In this document: positions 16,193 through 25,249 of the stretch, piece by piece
How the letters are laid out: the number at the start of each line of letters is the position of its first letter
Numbering within the stretch: the first letter of the stretch is position 1
Source of the DNA: Oscillospiraceae bacterium
Lineage (GTDB): Bacteria > Bacillota > Clostridia > Oscillospirales > Ruminococcaceae
DNA: 64,000 nt
Assembly: GCA_017399765.1 (NCBI GenBank)
Contig: JAFQBH010000008.1
Span: 1 to 64,000, forward strand
Direction of reading: 5' to 3'
The notes under the pieces: model-generated
What the model was told of the DNA's origin: nothing
Seen by the model: the letters and a program-made list of their open reading frames with translations, nothing else
Database searches by the model: none
Translations under genes and position numbers: made by a program

Positions 16193-17698
16193 ATGACCGA
16201 AGAACTTACTGCAAAACTTGAAAAACTTGCGGAACTTCAGAAACAGCTTTACGCATTCAGATATGCAACTTCTTCAATTTATCTCGACAGCGCAACCGTT
16301 GCACCGAAAGATACCGAAGAAGGAAGAAGCGAAGCTCTTGGAATTCTCACGGGATATATGTATGACCTTTCAACAAAAGCGGAAACCATTGAACTTCTTG
16401 AATACCTTAAAGAGCATAAAGATGAACTCACTCCTCATCAGGCAAGAGAAGTTGAACTTCTCCTTCGCGATAACGAATTTATGAAAACCATTCCGCTTGA
16501 TGAATATATAGGTTACCAGAAAGTTCTCAGCAAAGCTGAATATGTCTGGCACAAAGCAAAAGGGGAAAACGATTTTGAATCCTTCAAACCTTATCTTAAA
16601 GAGGTTTTTGATTATAACATTCGTTTTGCAAAATATTATAAACCGGGCGAAGAGCCTTATAACACCCAGCTCAATATGTATGAGCGCGGACTCACAATGG
16701 AAAAATGCGATGAATTTTTTGCAACTCTCCGTGAACACATCGTTCCGCTCATCAAAAAAATCGTTGCCACCGGAAAGAACGAAAAACTTCCGAAGCTCAC
16801 CGGTTTTTCCGTTGAAAAACAGAAGGAACTCACAAAATATCTCATGGATTTCATGAGCATCGACCCGAACCATTGCGTTTGCGGCGAAACCGAGCATCCC
16901 TTCACTCTTGAATTCACAAAAGATGACGTTCGCATCACAACCCATTATTATGAGGATAATTTCGAATCCTCCATGTATTCCGTAATCCACGAAGGCGGTC
17001 ACGCTCTTTATGAACTCGGCGGCGCAGATGAACATAAATATACCGTTGTTGCCGGCGGTGTTTCCATGGGAATCCATGAAAGCCAGTCCAGATTCTTCGA
17101 AAATCTTATCGGAAGAAGCAAAGCTTTTATAACCGCAATTCTTCCTAAGGTTAAAGAACTTTTCCCCGAACAATACGGCGATATCACTCCGGAACTTGCT
17201 TATGCAATTATCAACAAAGCTGAACCTTCCCTTATCAGAACCGAAGCGGACGAGCTTACTTATTGCCTTCATGTTATGGTCCGCTATGAAATCGAGAAAA
17301 AGATGTTCGCCGGCGAACTCACCGTTGATGAAATTCCCGCAGAATGGAACAGACTTTATAAAGAATACCTCGGTGTCGAAGTTCCTTCCGATACCGAAGG
17401 CTGCCTCCAGGACAGCCATTGGTCCGGCGGAAACGTAGGATATTTCCCGTCCTATGCGTTCGGAAGCGCTTACGGCGCACAGATGATTGCAAAAATGCGT
17501 GAGGATATCGACGTTGAAGCGGCAATAGCTTCCGGAAGTCTTAAACCGATTGCAGATTGGCTTAAAGATAAAATTCATCATCACGCAAGTATGTATGATC
17601 CAAACGAACTTTTTGAAATGGTCTGCGGTGCGCCTTTTGATCCGAAATATTACGTTGAATATCTTGAAAAGAAATTCAGCGAACTTTATGGCGTATAA
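16193..17698 (+). CDS. Metallocarboxypeptidase of peptidase family M32
   Basis: Removes C-terminal amino acids from peptides in the cytoplasm. At 501 residues it has the family's usual length. It carries the HExxH zinc motif as VIHEGGHALYELG and the third-ligand region GIHESQSRFFEN, plus the DPNH...EHPFT and SHWSGGNVGYFPSYAFGSAYG segments typical of carboxypeptidase Taq. ATG behind AAAAGGAG. Single gene with its own promoter and terminator; fits with pepT nearby in peptide breakdown. Confidence 0.95.
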   Translation: MTEELTAKLEKLAELQKQLYAFRYATSSIYLDSATVAPKDTEEGRSEALGILTGYMYDLSTKAETIELLEYLKEHKDELTPHQAREVELLLRDNEFMKTIPLDEYIGYQKVLSKAEYVWHKAKGENDFESFKPYLKEVFDYNIRFAKYYKPGEEPYNTQLNMYERGLTMEKCDEFFATLREHIVPLIKKIVATGKNEKLPKLTGFSVEKQKELTKYLMDFMSIDPNHCVCGETEHPFTLEFTKDDVRITTHYYEDNFESSMYSVIHEGGHALYELGGADEHKYTVVAGGVSMGIHESQSRFFENLIGRSKAFITAILPKVKELFPEQYGDITPELAYAIINKAEPSLIRTEADELTYCLHVMVRYEIEKKMFAGELTVDEIPAEWNRLYKEYLGVEVPSDTEGCLQDSHWSGGNVGYFPSYAFGSAYGAQMIAKMREDIDVEAAIASGSLKPIADWLKDKIHHHASMYDPNELFEMVCGAPFDPKYYVEYLEKKFSELYGV

Positions 17699-17706
17699 TC
17701 AACAAT

Positions 17707-17743
17707 AAAAAAACAGCTTCCGAAAAACGGAAGCTGTTTTTTT
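17707..17743. terminator. Bidirectional terminator
   Basis: ACAGCTTCCG / CGGAAGCTGT stem with an AAAAA loop, flanked by A and T runs; serves the convergent M32 gene and membrane protein gene. Confidence 0.92.
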
Positions 17744-18323
17744 ATACTTTTCTTTTAATCAGGCGAAGAATTCGCGGACGGTTATAGCGCTGAATTATCA
17801 CAAAAACAAGGTCAATTAATGCGGAAAGAACGGAAGTTATGATAAACACCGCAGGTGAACCGAAGGGGATTGTCAATAAAACCGGAAACAGTGCAAACAG
17901 CATTATTACCTCGTGACATATTTCAGCGGAGCACATTGAACGGGCAATTTCTTCAAAACTATGATGTTCAAGATCAAACTGATCCGGATCATAAGTCGGA
18001 ACTAACTTTTTCCATTTGTGAACTTTAAGTTTCTTATAAACTATGTGCTCAAACTTCTTTTGGGAAAACCATTTCGAGTTTGGATTCGTTCTTCCACAAA
18101 AGATTTTATCTGTAAAATATCCGATAACTAATCTTATTGCAAAGTGATAAAACGTAACCCCGAAAGTTATGCTTAAAGTAAAATAGATTTCGTTTTTGAA
18201 ACTGAAAAACAGCATGAGCGAAATTATGAAAAGAACGGCAAAAATTGCAGTTGAACCGAAAAGCAACCTTTTGAATCCGCTTTTTTGAGCACGGGAAGAC
18301 TTATTTTTGAGCATGGTGCTCAT
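17742..18323 (-). CDS. Membrane protein, possibly CrtO-like acyltransferase
   Basis: 193 residues with two hydrophobic segments near the N-terminus (about 20-40, 46-72) and two near 140-180, and between them a conserved-looking charged part with WFSQKKFE, VHKWKKLVP and a late AEICHE. This pattern recalls glycosyl-diaponeurosporenoate acyltransferase (CrtO)-like proteins, but no carotenoid genes are nearby and the match is from memory only. The ATG overlaps the pepT stop by four bases, so it is translationally coupled to pepT. Confidence 0.5.
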   Translation of the reverse strand: MSTMLKNKSSRAQKSGFKRLLFGSTAIFAVLFIISLMLFFSFKNEIYFTLSITFGVTFYHFAIRLVIGYFTDKIFCGRTNPNSKWFSQKKFEHIVYKKLKVHKWKKLVPTYDPDQFDLEHHSFEEIARSMCSAEICHEVIMLFALFPVLLTIPFGSPAVFIITSVLSALIDLVFVIIQRYNRPRILRLIKRKV

Positions 18324-19549
18324 TTTGTCTGTTCGCCGTAATATTTTGCAATAAGTTTAATCATTTCAACGGCTTTATCCATCTGTTCAACGCTTGCAAA
18401 TTCAAATTTGCCGTGGAAGTTATAGCCGCCGGTTCCAAGGTTGGGGCAGGGAAGACCCATGAAAGAGAGAACACAGCCGTCGGTTCCGCCGCGAACAGGA
18501 TTTGTTACGGGTTCTGCTCCGAGTTCGCGAATGGCTTTCTGTGCGGTTTCGATAAGATGCCAATGGTCTTTAATGATTACGCTCATGTTTTTATAATCAT
18601 AACCGGTTTCGGCAACTGCGGTTCCTTCTCCATAACGGCGGTTGATTTCATCTGCCGCGCGTTTGATATATTCAACGCGATAGGTAAGTTTTTCGGAATC
18701 GTGGTCGCGGATGATGTAATAAAGGTCTGCATTGTCGCAGGTGCCTTTCATTCCGGTAAGATGATAGAAACCGTCATATCCGGAAGTGTGGCAAGGTCTT
18801 TCCACTTCGGGAAGAAGGGAGTCAAATTCCATTGCAACAAGTGCAGCGTTTACCATTTTGTCTTTTGCGCTGCCGGGATGAACGGAAATTCCGTTGAAAG
18901 CAATGTGAGCATGAGCAGCGTTGAAGGTTTCACATTCAACTTCGCCGAATGCGCCGCCATCAAGGGTATATGCATAATCGGCTCCGAAACGTTCAAGGTC
19001 AAATCTGTTTGCTCCGCGGCCGATTTCTTCATCGGGAGTAAAACCGATCATGATTTTTCCATGTTTTATTTCCTGGTTTGCAAGAAGTTCTTCCGCAGCG
19101 GTAAGAATTTCGGCAATTCCGTTTTTGTCGTCGGCGCCGAGAAGAGTGGTGCCGTCGGTTACGATAAGATGCTGACCTTTGCATTCTTCCATTTCGGGGA
19201 ATTCCTTGCAGGAAAGATAAATATTTTCTTTCTCATTAAGAAGAACATCGCCGCCGTTATATTCAACGATCTGAGGTTTGATGTTGGTGAAGGGAACCTC
19301 ACGAACAACGTCCATATGGGCGATAAAACCGATTACAGGGGCGTTTTCGCAGCCTTCGGATGCGGGAATTTCGCCATATACATAGCCGTTGTCATCAATA
19401 TTGACGTTGCTGATGCCCATTTCTTTCATTTCATCAACAAGAGCAAGGCCGAGAATGGTTTGTTCCGAAGTGCTGGGGCAGGTTTCGCTTTCCTCATCGG
19501 AAGCGGTAGGATACTGAACATATTTGAGAAGTCTTTCGTATGCTTTCAT
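18320..19549 (-). CDS. pepT: Peptidase T (tripeptide aminopeptidase)
   Basis: Zinc aminopeptidase of family M20B that releases the N-terminal residue of tripeptides. 409 residues, normal length. Visible metal and catalytic motifs are GFIAHMDVVRE, GTTLLGADDKNGIAEI, FTPDEEIGRG, TLDGGAFGE and the late NLGTGGYNFHGKFE. RBS GGAGGT before the ATG at 19549. Transcribed from its own promoter together with the small membrane protein behind it. Confidence 0.96.
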   Translation of the reverse strand: MKAYERLLKYVQYPTASDEESETCPSTSEQTILGLALVDEMKEMGISNVNIDDNGYVYGEIPASEGCENAPVIGFIAHMDVVREVPFTNIKPQIVEYNGGDVLLNEKENIYLSCKEFPEMEECKGQHLIVTDGTTLLGADDKNGIAEILTAAEELLANQEIKHGKIMIGFTPDEEIGRGANRFDLERFGADYAYTLDGGAFGEVECETFNAAHAHIAFNGISVHPGSAKDKMVNAALVAMEFDSLLPEVERPCHTSGYDGFYHLTGMKGTCDNADLYYIIRDHDSEKLTYRVEYIKRAADEINRRYGEGTAVAETGYDYKNMSVIIKDHWHLIETAQKAIRELGAEPVTNPVRGGTDGCVLSFMGLPCPNLGTGGYNFHGKFEFASVEQMDKAVEMIKLIAKYYGEQTK

Positions 19550-19598
19550 TTTTTTACCTCCAAAAAGAAGTACTCACAAAGAGCACTTAATACATTAG

Positions 19599-19627
19599 AT
19601 TATATCAAATGCGCTTGCATTATGCAA
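19599..19627 (-). promoter_or_regulatory. Promoter of pepT
   Basis: TTGCAT (19622-19627), 17-base spacer, extended -10 TGATATAAT (hexamer 19599-19604). Confidence 0.75.
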
Positions 19628-19713
19628 TGCTAAAAATGGGTTAATTATTTGTGAAAAATAAATAAATTTAGAGATATTTTCTACAACAAAATAGCGATAT
19701 TTGCGAAAATCCA

Positions 19714-19742
19714 TTTACAAAAAGTGTAAAAAAAGTTATAAT
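19714..19742 (+). promoter_or_regulatory. Promoter of the importer operon
   Basis: TTTACA (19714-19719), 17-base spacer, TATAAT (19737-19742). Confidence 0.75.
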
Positions 19743-19801
19743 ATCCCCAGTGCAAAGAAAAATAAATATGCACTAATTCTAATTCAGAGAGAAGGAATAA
19801 A

Positions 19802-20872
19802 ATGCGTACTACCCTTAAACTTATCGCAATTCTTGCTTGCCTCGCACTCGTACTCGCAGGCTGCGGCGCCGGCGGTGAATCTGAGGCTGTTGATCTCAAC
19901 TCCTACACCCTTGATGAAATTATTGAAAAAGCTAAAGCAGAGGGCGATGTCCAGTCCGTTGGTATGCCTGATACTTGGGCAAACTGGGGTGCTTCCTGGG
20001 AAGGCCTTACTGCTGAATATGGTATTACCCATACTGACGCAGATATGAGCTCCGCAGAAGAACTTACCACTTTTGCTAACGACAGCACCAAAGACATCGG
20101 CGACGTTGGTCTTGCATTTACCCAGCAGGCAATTGACGAAGGTCTTGTACAGTCCTACAAAACTTCTTATTGGGATACTGTTCCGGATTGGGCAAAAGAT
20201 CCCGATGGTCTCTGGATGATCGCTTATACCGGTGCAACCACCTTCATTTATAACAATGATATCTGCGACGAACCCATGCCTACTTCCTGGGCAGATGTTC
20301 GTGAAGGCACTTATAAACTTACCATCGGCGACGTAGTCGGCGGTGCAACCGGCCAGGGTGTTGTAGTTGCAACTGCATACGCATTTGGCGGCGGCCTTGA
20401 CAACCTTGAACCCGCTTTTGAATTCTGGACTGAAATGGCTGAAGCTGGCCGTATCGATGCCGGCGACATCATCCCTGCAAGAATTCAGGCAGGTGAAGTT
20501 GAATGCGGTGTAACCTGGTCCTACAATGCTCCCGGATACAGAGACGGCGCAGCAAACTATGACATTACCATCGGCATTCCTTCCGACGGCGCAATCCTTG
20601 TTGGTTATGCTTCCATCATCAACAAAACTTCCGATACTCCTTTCGCAGCAGCTCTTGCAAGAGAATACATCTTCTCCGATGCTGGCCAGATTAACCTTGC
20701 TAAAGCAGGTGCAATCCCCACCAGAACCGACGTTGTAATTCCTGAAGCAGATCAGATCTTTGCTCCCGATACTTATGCAAACGCAGTTGGTATTTCCGAT
20801 CCCGCAGCATATGCAGCAGCATGCGAAGAGATCTCCATTTGGTGGAACGAAAACATCATCCCGCTTCTCTAA
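19802..20872 (+). CDS. ABC importer substrate-binding lipoprotein (iron/polyamine/phosphonate-like family)
   Basis: 356 residues with lipoprotein signal (LVLAGC, Cys21) and a periplasmic-binding-protein fold of the family that includes Fe3+, spermidine/putrescine, thiamine and 2-aminoethylphosphonate binders. Very regular, highly expressed codon use. A hairpin follows before the permease genes, which would raise its expression relative to them. Two glycerophosphodiesterases downstream suggest that the ligand could be a phosphodiester or related phospho-compound, but this is inference. Confidence 0.85.
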   Translation: MRTTLKLIAILACLALVLAGCGAGGESEAVDLNSYTLDEIIEKAKAEGDVQSVGMPDTWANWGASWEGLTAEYGITHTDADMSSAEELTTFANDSTKDIGDVGLAFTQQAIDEGLVQSYKTSYWDTVPDWAKDPDGLWMIAYTGATTFIYNNDICDEPMPTSWADVREGTYKLTIGDVVGGATGQGVVVATAYAFGGGLDNLEPAFEFWTEMAEAGRIDAGDIIPARIQAGEVECGVTWSYNAPGYRDGAANYDITIGIPSDGAILVGYASIINKTSDTPFAAALAREYIFSDAGQINLAKAGAIPTRTDVVIPEADQIFAPDTYANAVGISDPAAYAAACEEISIWWNENIIPLL

Positions 20873-20918
20873 TTCGCTTTGATGTTTAACTTTTAAAATT
20901 TACTCCATGAGTAATAAG

Positions 20919-20953
20919 AATGGGGCGTACTTTTTAAGCACGCCCCATTTTTT
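20919..20953 (+). terminator. Intercistronic partial terminator behind the binding-protein gene
   Basis: TGGGGCGT / ACGCCCCA stem with an 11-base loop and TTTTTT, just before the ribosome binding site of the first permease. Probably sets a high binding protein to permease ratio. Confidence 0.75.
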
Positions 20954-20970
20954 GAGTGAGGTGTGACCCT

Positions 20971-21849
20971 ATGAAGAATGCTTCCGGCGGCAAAAAAATG
21001 ACAAGCAAATATACATATTTGCTCGTTCTTCTTCCGTTCCTTACTGTTGTTTTGCTTTTCGAGCTTCTGCCGCTCTTTATGCTTATAATCGACAGCTTTG
21101 GCTCGGATGCCGACAAAACAGTTCTCTTTACTCTTGAGAACTATAAAAAGATTTTTACCACTTTAAGTTATAAGACTGCAATTAAAAACAGCCTTATTAT
21201 AACTTTTGTTTCAACCGTCGTCGGAATTGTAATTGCATTCCTCGGCGCACAGGCAGCTCATAATTCCCGCGGAAAATTCAGAAACGCATTTATGACTGTT
21301 CTTAATATGACATCTAACTTTGCAGGTGTTCCGCTTGCGTTCGCTTATATGATCATTATCGGTAACGCAGGTGTTCTTAAACAGGTGGCAAATGTTTACG
21401 GAATCGGATTTATTCAAAATTTCGATTTGTATTCAAGTAGCGGCCTTATCCTTATGTATATTTATTTCCAGATTCCGCTTTCCACTCTTCTTCTTATTCC
21501 CGCATTTAACGGAATCAGAAAAGAATGGCAGGAAGCCAATATGCTTCTTGGCGGAAGGTCTTCCACTTTCTGGTTTAAAGTCGGAATTCCGGTACTCATT
21601 CCAAGTATTTTCGGAACCATAAGCGTCCTTTTTGCAAATGCACTTTGTGCATACGCAACCGCTTATGCACTTCTTATGAACAACTTCTCGCTGCTTCCTG
21701 TTAATATCTCCGCAGCATTCACCGGCGATATTCGAAGCCAGCCTTCTCTTGGTGCAGCGCTTTCTGTTGTAATGATGATTCTTATGGTTGTTGTTATTTT
21801 TGTCGATAACTACATCGTCAAAAAGACTACCCAGTGGAAAACGAGGTGA
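20971..21849 (+). CDS. ABC importer permease 1
   Basis: 292 residues, about six membrane helices, binding-protein-dependent permease fold with the EAA-type cytoplasmic loop near QEANMLLGGRSSTFWFKVGIP. The ATG at 20971 follows GAGGTG. Follows the binding protein and is 5 bases ahead of permease 2. Confidence 0.88.
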   Translation: MKNASGGKKMTSKYTYLLVLLPFLTVVLLFELLPLFMLIIDSFGSDADKTVLFTLENYKKIFTTLSYKTAIKNSLIITFVSTVVGIVIAFLGAQAAHNSRGKFRNAFMTVLNMTSNFAGVPLAFAYMIIIGNAGVLKQVANVYGIGFIQNFDLYSSSGLILMYIYFQIPLSTLLLIPAFNGIRKEWQEANMLLGGRSSTFWFKVGIPVLIPSIFGTISVLFANALCAYATAYALLMNNFSLLPVNISAAFTGDIRSQPSLGAALSVVMMILMVVVIFVDNYIVKKTTQWKTR

Positions 21850-21854
21850 ACGAT

Positions 21855-22664
21855 ATGAATAAATGGACTAAAGTTTGTGCTAATATCGTAATGACCTGCG
21901 TTATCATCTGGCTTCTCATTCCTCTTGCTGCAACCATAATTTATTCTTTGTTTGAAGACTGGACAGGAATTATTCCTTCCGGTTTCACTCTTCAGAACTA
22001 TGTAACGATTTTCTCAAACGCAAAATTCCTTACGGCGATTTATCAGACAATTTTGCTTTGCATCGTTCCGATAGTTCTTACTATTATCCTTGTTCTTCTT
22101 GCGCTTTTTGTTGTTACTATTTATTTCCCGAACCTTGAAAAATATCTCCAGGTTCTCTGTATGATTCCTTATACCATTCAGGGTGTTATCCTTTCCGTAT
22201 CTATCCTTTCTCTTTACGGAAAAAGCGGAACTATCCTTGGGGAAAGAATGGTAATGCTCATAGGCGCTTATTGCATCATAATTCTTCCGCATATCTATCA
22301 GGGCATAAGAAACAGCATGCACGCTGTTAATATGCCGATGCTTCTTGAAGCGGCTGAAATGCTCGGTGCAAGCAAACTTTACGCTTTCTTCCGCGTAATC
22401 GTTCCAAACATTATAACCGGTATTACCGTATCTTCTCTTCTCGCGGTTGGTATCCTTTTCGGAGATTACGTTATTATCAGAAACCTTTCCGGAAGCGGAA
22501 CCACCAATGTTCAGGTTTTCCTTTACCAGACCATGAAATATTCGAGCGCGGAATCTTCCGCGGTTTTCGTAGTCATCATGCTTATGACTTTCGCAATAAC
22601 CGCTGTTGTTCTTTACCTCCAAAGCCGCAACAAACTTGAAAAAATCCAAAAAGAGGGGAGATAA
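21855..22664 (+). CDS. ABC importer permease 2
   Basis: 269 residues, about six membrane helices, EAA loop EAAEMLGASKLYAFFRVIVP. The ATG at 21855 follows GAGGTG; the frame is open further upstream into permease 1. Forms the channel with permease 1. Confidence 0.88.
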   Translation: MNKWTKVCANIVMTCVIIWLLIPLAATIIYSLFEDWTGIIPSGFTLQNYVTIFSNAKFLTAIYQTILLCIVPIVLTIILVLLALFVVTIYFPNLEKYLQVLCMIPYTIQGVILSVSILSLYGKSGTILGERMVMLIGAYCIIILPHIYQGIRNSMHAVNMPMLLEAAEMLGASKLYAFFRVIVPNIITGITVSSLLAVGILFGDYVIIRNLSGSGTTNVQVFLYQTMKYSSAESSAVFVVIMLMTFAITAVVLYLQSRNKLEKIQKEGR

Positions 22665-22670
22665 GTTATA

Positions 22671-23678
22671 ATGGCATATATTCGTTTTGAAAATTTAAAT
22701 AAATCTTTCGGAGATAACCATGTTCTGAAAGATATTAATCTTGACGTTGAAAAGGGCGAGCTTGTAACCCTTCTTGGACCTTCCGGCTGCGGTAAATCAA
22801 CTCTTCTTCGCTGCCTTTCCGGTCTTGAAAAAGTAACAAGCGGTAAAATCTATCTCGACGGAGTCGATATCACCGACGTTGACCCCCGTGACAGAGGAAT
22901 CGGAATGGTTTTCCAGCAGTATTCTCTTTTCCCGAACATGAGCGTTAAAGATAACGTTGCTTTCGGTCTTAAAATGAAAAAAGTTCCGAAAGATGAAATC
23001 GATAAAAAAGTCAAACAGATGCTCGAAATCGTAGGTCTTTCCGACAAGATCGACCAGTTCCCGATGCAGCTTTCCGGCGGCCAGCAGCAGCGTGTTGCAC
23101 TTGCAAGAGCAATCGTAACCGAACCGAAAGTTCTTCTTCTTGATGAACCGCTTTCCGCAATCGATGCTCTTCTTCGCCATAACCTCCAGATCGAGATCAG
23201 AAGAATTCAGAAGGAACTCAACATTACCACCATTTTCGTAACCCATGACCAGGACGAAGCAATGGTAATGTCCGATACCATTCATCTGTTCAATGCAGGT
23301 CACATTGAACAGTCCGGCAGCCCTGTAGATCTTTACGTTACTCCGAAAACCAAATTCACTGCTTCCTTCATCGGAAACTATAATCTGCTTCCCGCTGAAA
23401 AATTCGGAAAAGCATGCGGTGATGAAATTGATTGCAGTGACGTTGCCATCAGACCCGAAATCGTAAAACTCAGCAAAGAACCCGTTGAATCCGATACCTG
23501 CTACCAGATTAAAGGAAAAATCACCAGCTTTATTTCTCACGGCAACGTTATTCGTTTCCGCGTTGAGAATGAAGATATCTGGCTTAATTCCGATATCGTA
23601 TTTGAACGTGAACTTGCTTTTGCTGAAGGCGATGAAGTTTATGCAACAGTTGAAAAAGACCTTGTAATCAAACTTTAA
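22671..23678 (+). CDS. ABC importer ATP-binding subunit (PotA/FbpC-like, with TOBE domain)
   Basis: 335 residues. The ATPase domain has Walker A GPSGCGKST, Q-loop FQQYSLFP, signature LSGGQQQR, Walker B VLLLDEPLSAID and switch THDQDEA. From about 240 on a TOBE-type C-terminal domain follows (NLLPAEKFG...VAIRPEIVKL). Drives the importer. Six bases separate it from permease 2. Confidence 0.92.
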   Translation: MAYIRFENLNKSFGDNHVLKDINLDVEKGELVTLLGPSGCGKSTLLRCLSGLEKVTSGKIYLDGVDITDVDPRDRGIGMVFQQYSLFPNMSVKDNVAFGLKMKKVPKDEIDKKVKQMLEIVGLSDKIDQFPMQLSGGQQQRVALARAIVTEPKVLLLDEPLSAIDALLRHNLQIEIRRIQKELNITTIFVTHDQDEAMVMSDTIHLFNAGHIEQSGSPVDLYVTPKTKFTASFIGNYNLLPAEKFGKACGDEIDCSDVAIRPEIVKLSKEPVESDTCYQIKGKITSFISHGNVIRFRVENEDIWLNSDIVFERELAFAEGDEVYATVEKDLVIKL

Positions 23679-23690
23679 GCGCGTTATAAT
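23662..23690 (+). promoter_or_regulatory. Internal promoter before the glycerophosphodiesterase genes
   Basis: TTGTAA (23662-23667), 17-base spacer, TATAAT (23685-23690), overlapping the end of the ATPase gene. The start point would be only a few bases before the hairpin at 23705-23735. Confidence 0.55.
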
Positions 23691-23704
23691 GTAAACGAAG
23701 CAGT

Positions 23705-23735
23705 ACCGGGAAGCGTTTTGCTTCCCGGTTTGTTT
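23705..23735 (+). terminator. Terminator/attenuator between importer and glycerophosphodiesterase genes
   Basis: ACCGGGAAGC / GCTTCCCGGT stem with GTTTT loop, followed by TTGTTT. An upstream GAAGC (23696-23700) could pair with the GCTTC arm as an alternative. Confidence 0.75.
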
Positions 23736-23767
23736 AATTAAAAAATAATATTTTTTTGGAGGCAGTT

Positions 23768-24502
23768 ATGACTAAAATTTATGCTCATCGTGGTTTTTCC
23801 GAAAAATATCCTGAAAATACAATGCTTGCTTTCAGAAAAGCAGCAGAAATCGGCGCAGAAGGTATTGAAATCGACGTTCATCTTACAAAAGACGGCGAAC
23901 TTGTTGTAATGCATGATGAAAACACAATCCGCACCACCGGAGTTGATGCACTTATTAAAGACTTAACTCTTGAAGAATTCAAAGCTCTTGATGCCGGATT
24001 TGTAAAAAAAGGCGAATTTGAATTCGAAGCGCCGCCCACGCTCCGTGAAGTTTTTGAACTTATGGTCGAAACAGGGCTTGAATGCAACATTGAAATCAAA
24101 AGCGGAGTTTTTGAATATAAGGGAATCGAAAGAAAAGTTCTTGCTCTTATGGATGAATTCGGTCTTCGCGATAAAATTATTATCAGCTCCTTTAACCATT
24201 TTACCTGCACCCGTTTCAAAGAACTTGCTCCGGATGTAAAATGCGGTTTCCTTGAAGAAAGCTGGCTTATTCATCCCGGCGCATATACCAGAAACAGAGG
24301 GGTTGAATGCTTCCATCCTTTCTTCAACTGCCTTAACCATGAAAATATGCAGGATCTTCGCAACAACGGAATTGAAATCAACGCCTGGACCATAAACGAT
24401 GAAGAGGATATGAAAAAAGCCCTTAAACTCCAGCTTGAAATTGCAATTACCAACAGACCGGAAAAATTCCTTGAAATCAGAAAGGAAGTATGCGGAGAAT
24501 GA
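23768..24502 (+). CDS. Glycerophosphodiester phosphodiesterase (first copy)
   Basis: Hydrolyses glycerophosphodiesters to glycerol-3-phosphate and an alcohol. 244 residues, cytoplasmic (no signal peptide). Motifs: AHRGFSEKYPENT, EIDVHLTKDGELVVMHD and the metal Glu in NIEIKS, with a C-terminal INAWTIND. The ATG at 23768 follows TTGGAGG; a TTG four codons upstream is part of that site. It overlaps the second copy as ATGA. Confidence 0.93.
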   Translation: MTKIYAHRGFSEKYPENTMLAFRKAAEIGAEGIEIDVHLTKDGELVVMHDENTIRTTGVDALIKDLTLEEFKALDAGFVKKGEFEFEAPPTLREVFELMVETGLECNIEIKSGVFEYKGIERKVLALMDEFGLRDKIIISSFNHFTCTRFKELAPDVKCGFLEESWLIHPGAYTRNRGVECFHPFFNCLNHENMQDLRNNGIEINAWTINDEEDMKKALKLQLEIAITNRPEKFLEIRKEVCGE

Positions 24503-25206
24503 TGCGCGTTGCACACAGAGGACTCGCAGGCCTTTACCCTGAAAACACAATGATTGCCTTCGAAAAATGCCTTGAATATGATCCGGAAGCCATTGAAATG
24601 GATGTTCAGATGACAAAGGACGGCGAGCTTGTTGTTTTCCATGACGAAGAAGTTTCCAGAACAACCGGAGCAAAAGGCTGGGTCAAAGATATGACTCTTG
24701 CTGAAATGCGCGAGCTTGATCCTTCCAACGGTTTTGATATTCACGACCAAAAGGTTCCGACCCTTGACGAATATTTTGACCTTGTTCAGGATAAAGACCT
24801 TTTTACTTTCGTTGAACTCAAAAACAGTTTCATTACATACGATGGAATGGAAGAAAAGGTTCTTGAATGTATCGACAGACATAATCTTCGGGAAAAAGTT
24901 ATAATTTATTCTGCTAATCATTATTCTGTAATGAAATTCAAAGCAATGGCACCGGATATTGAAATCTGTTTCCCGTTTGATAACTGGATTTTTGATTACG
25001 GCGAATATTGCGAAAAGCGTAATGTTACCATTACCATTCCGTATCACTTTGCACTTACCCAGGAAATTATGGACGATTTCCATAAACACGGTGTAAAGGT
25101 ATATCCCTGGACAGTTGATGAACCGGAGGAAATGCGCCGTATGCTCGATATGGGTGCGGACGGAATGCTTACAAACAGGGTGGATTTGCTTACCGAACTT
25201 AAATGA
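24499..25206 (+). CDS. Glycerophosphodiester phosphodiesterase (second copy)
   Basis: 235 residues, paralogue of the preceding gene: AHRGLAGLYPENT, EMDVQMTKDGELVVFHDEEVSRTTG, FVELKN and VYPWTVDEPEEM. I chose the ATG that overlaps the upstream stop as ATGA; ATGs at 24490 and 24502 are in the same frame, and none can be excluded. Translationally coupled to copy one. The divergence of the two copies suggests different alcohol groups. Confidence 0.92.
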   Translation: MMRVAHRGLAGLYPENTMIAFEKCLEYDPEAIEMDVQMTKDGELVVFHDEEVSRTTGAKGWVKDMTLAEMRELDPSNGFDIHDQKVPTLDEYFDLVQDKDLFTFVELKNSFITYDGMEEKVLECIDRHNLREKVIIYSANHYSVMKFKAMAPDIEICFPFDNWIFDYGEYCEKRNVTITIPYHFALTQEIMDDFHKHGVKVYPWTVDEPEEMRRMLDMGADGMLTNRVDLLTELK

Positions 25207-25212
25207 ATATAT

Positions 25213-25241
25213 AAAAAAGCCGCCAGATGGCGGCTTTTTTT
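25213..25241. terminator. Bidirectional terminator
   Basis: AAGCCGCC / GGCGGCTT stem with AGAT loop and long A/T runs, between convergent genes. Confidence 0.92.
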
Positions 25242-25249
25242 ATGTTTAT

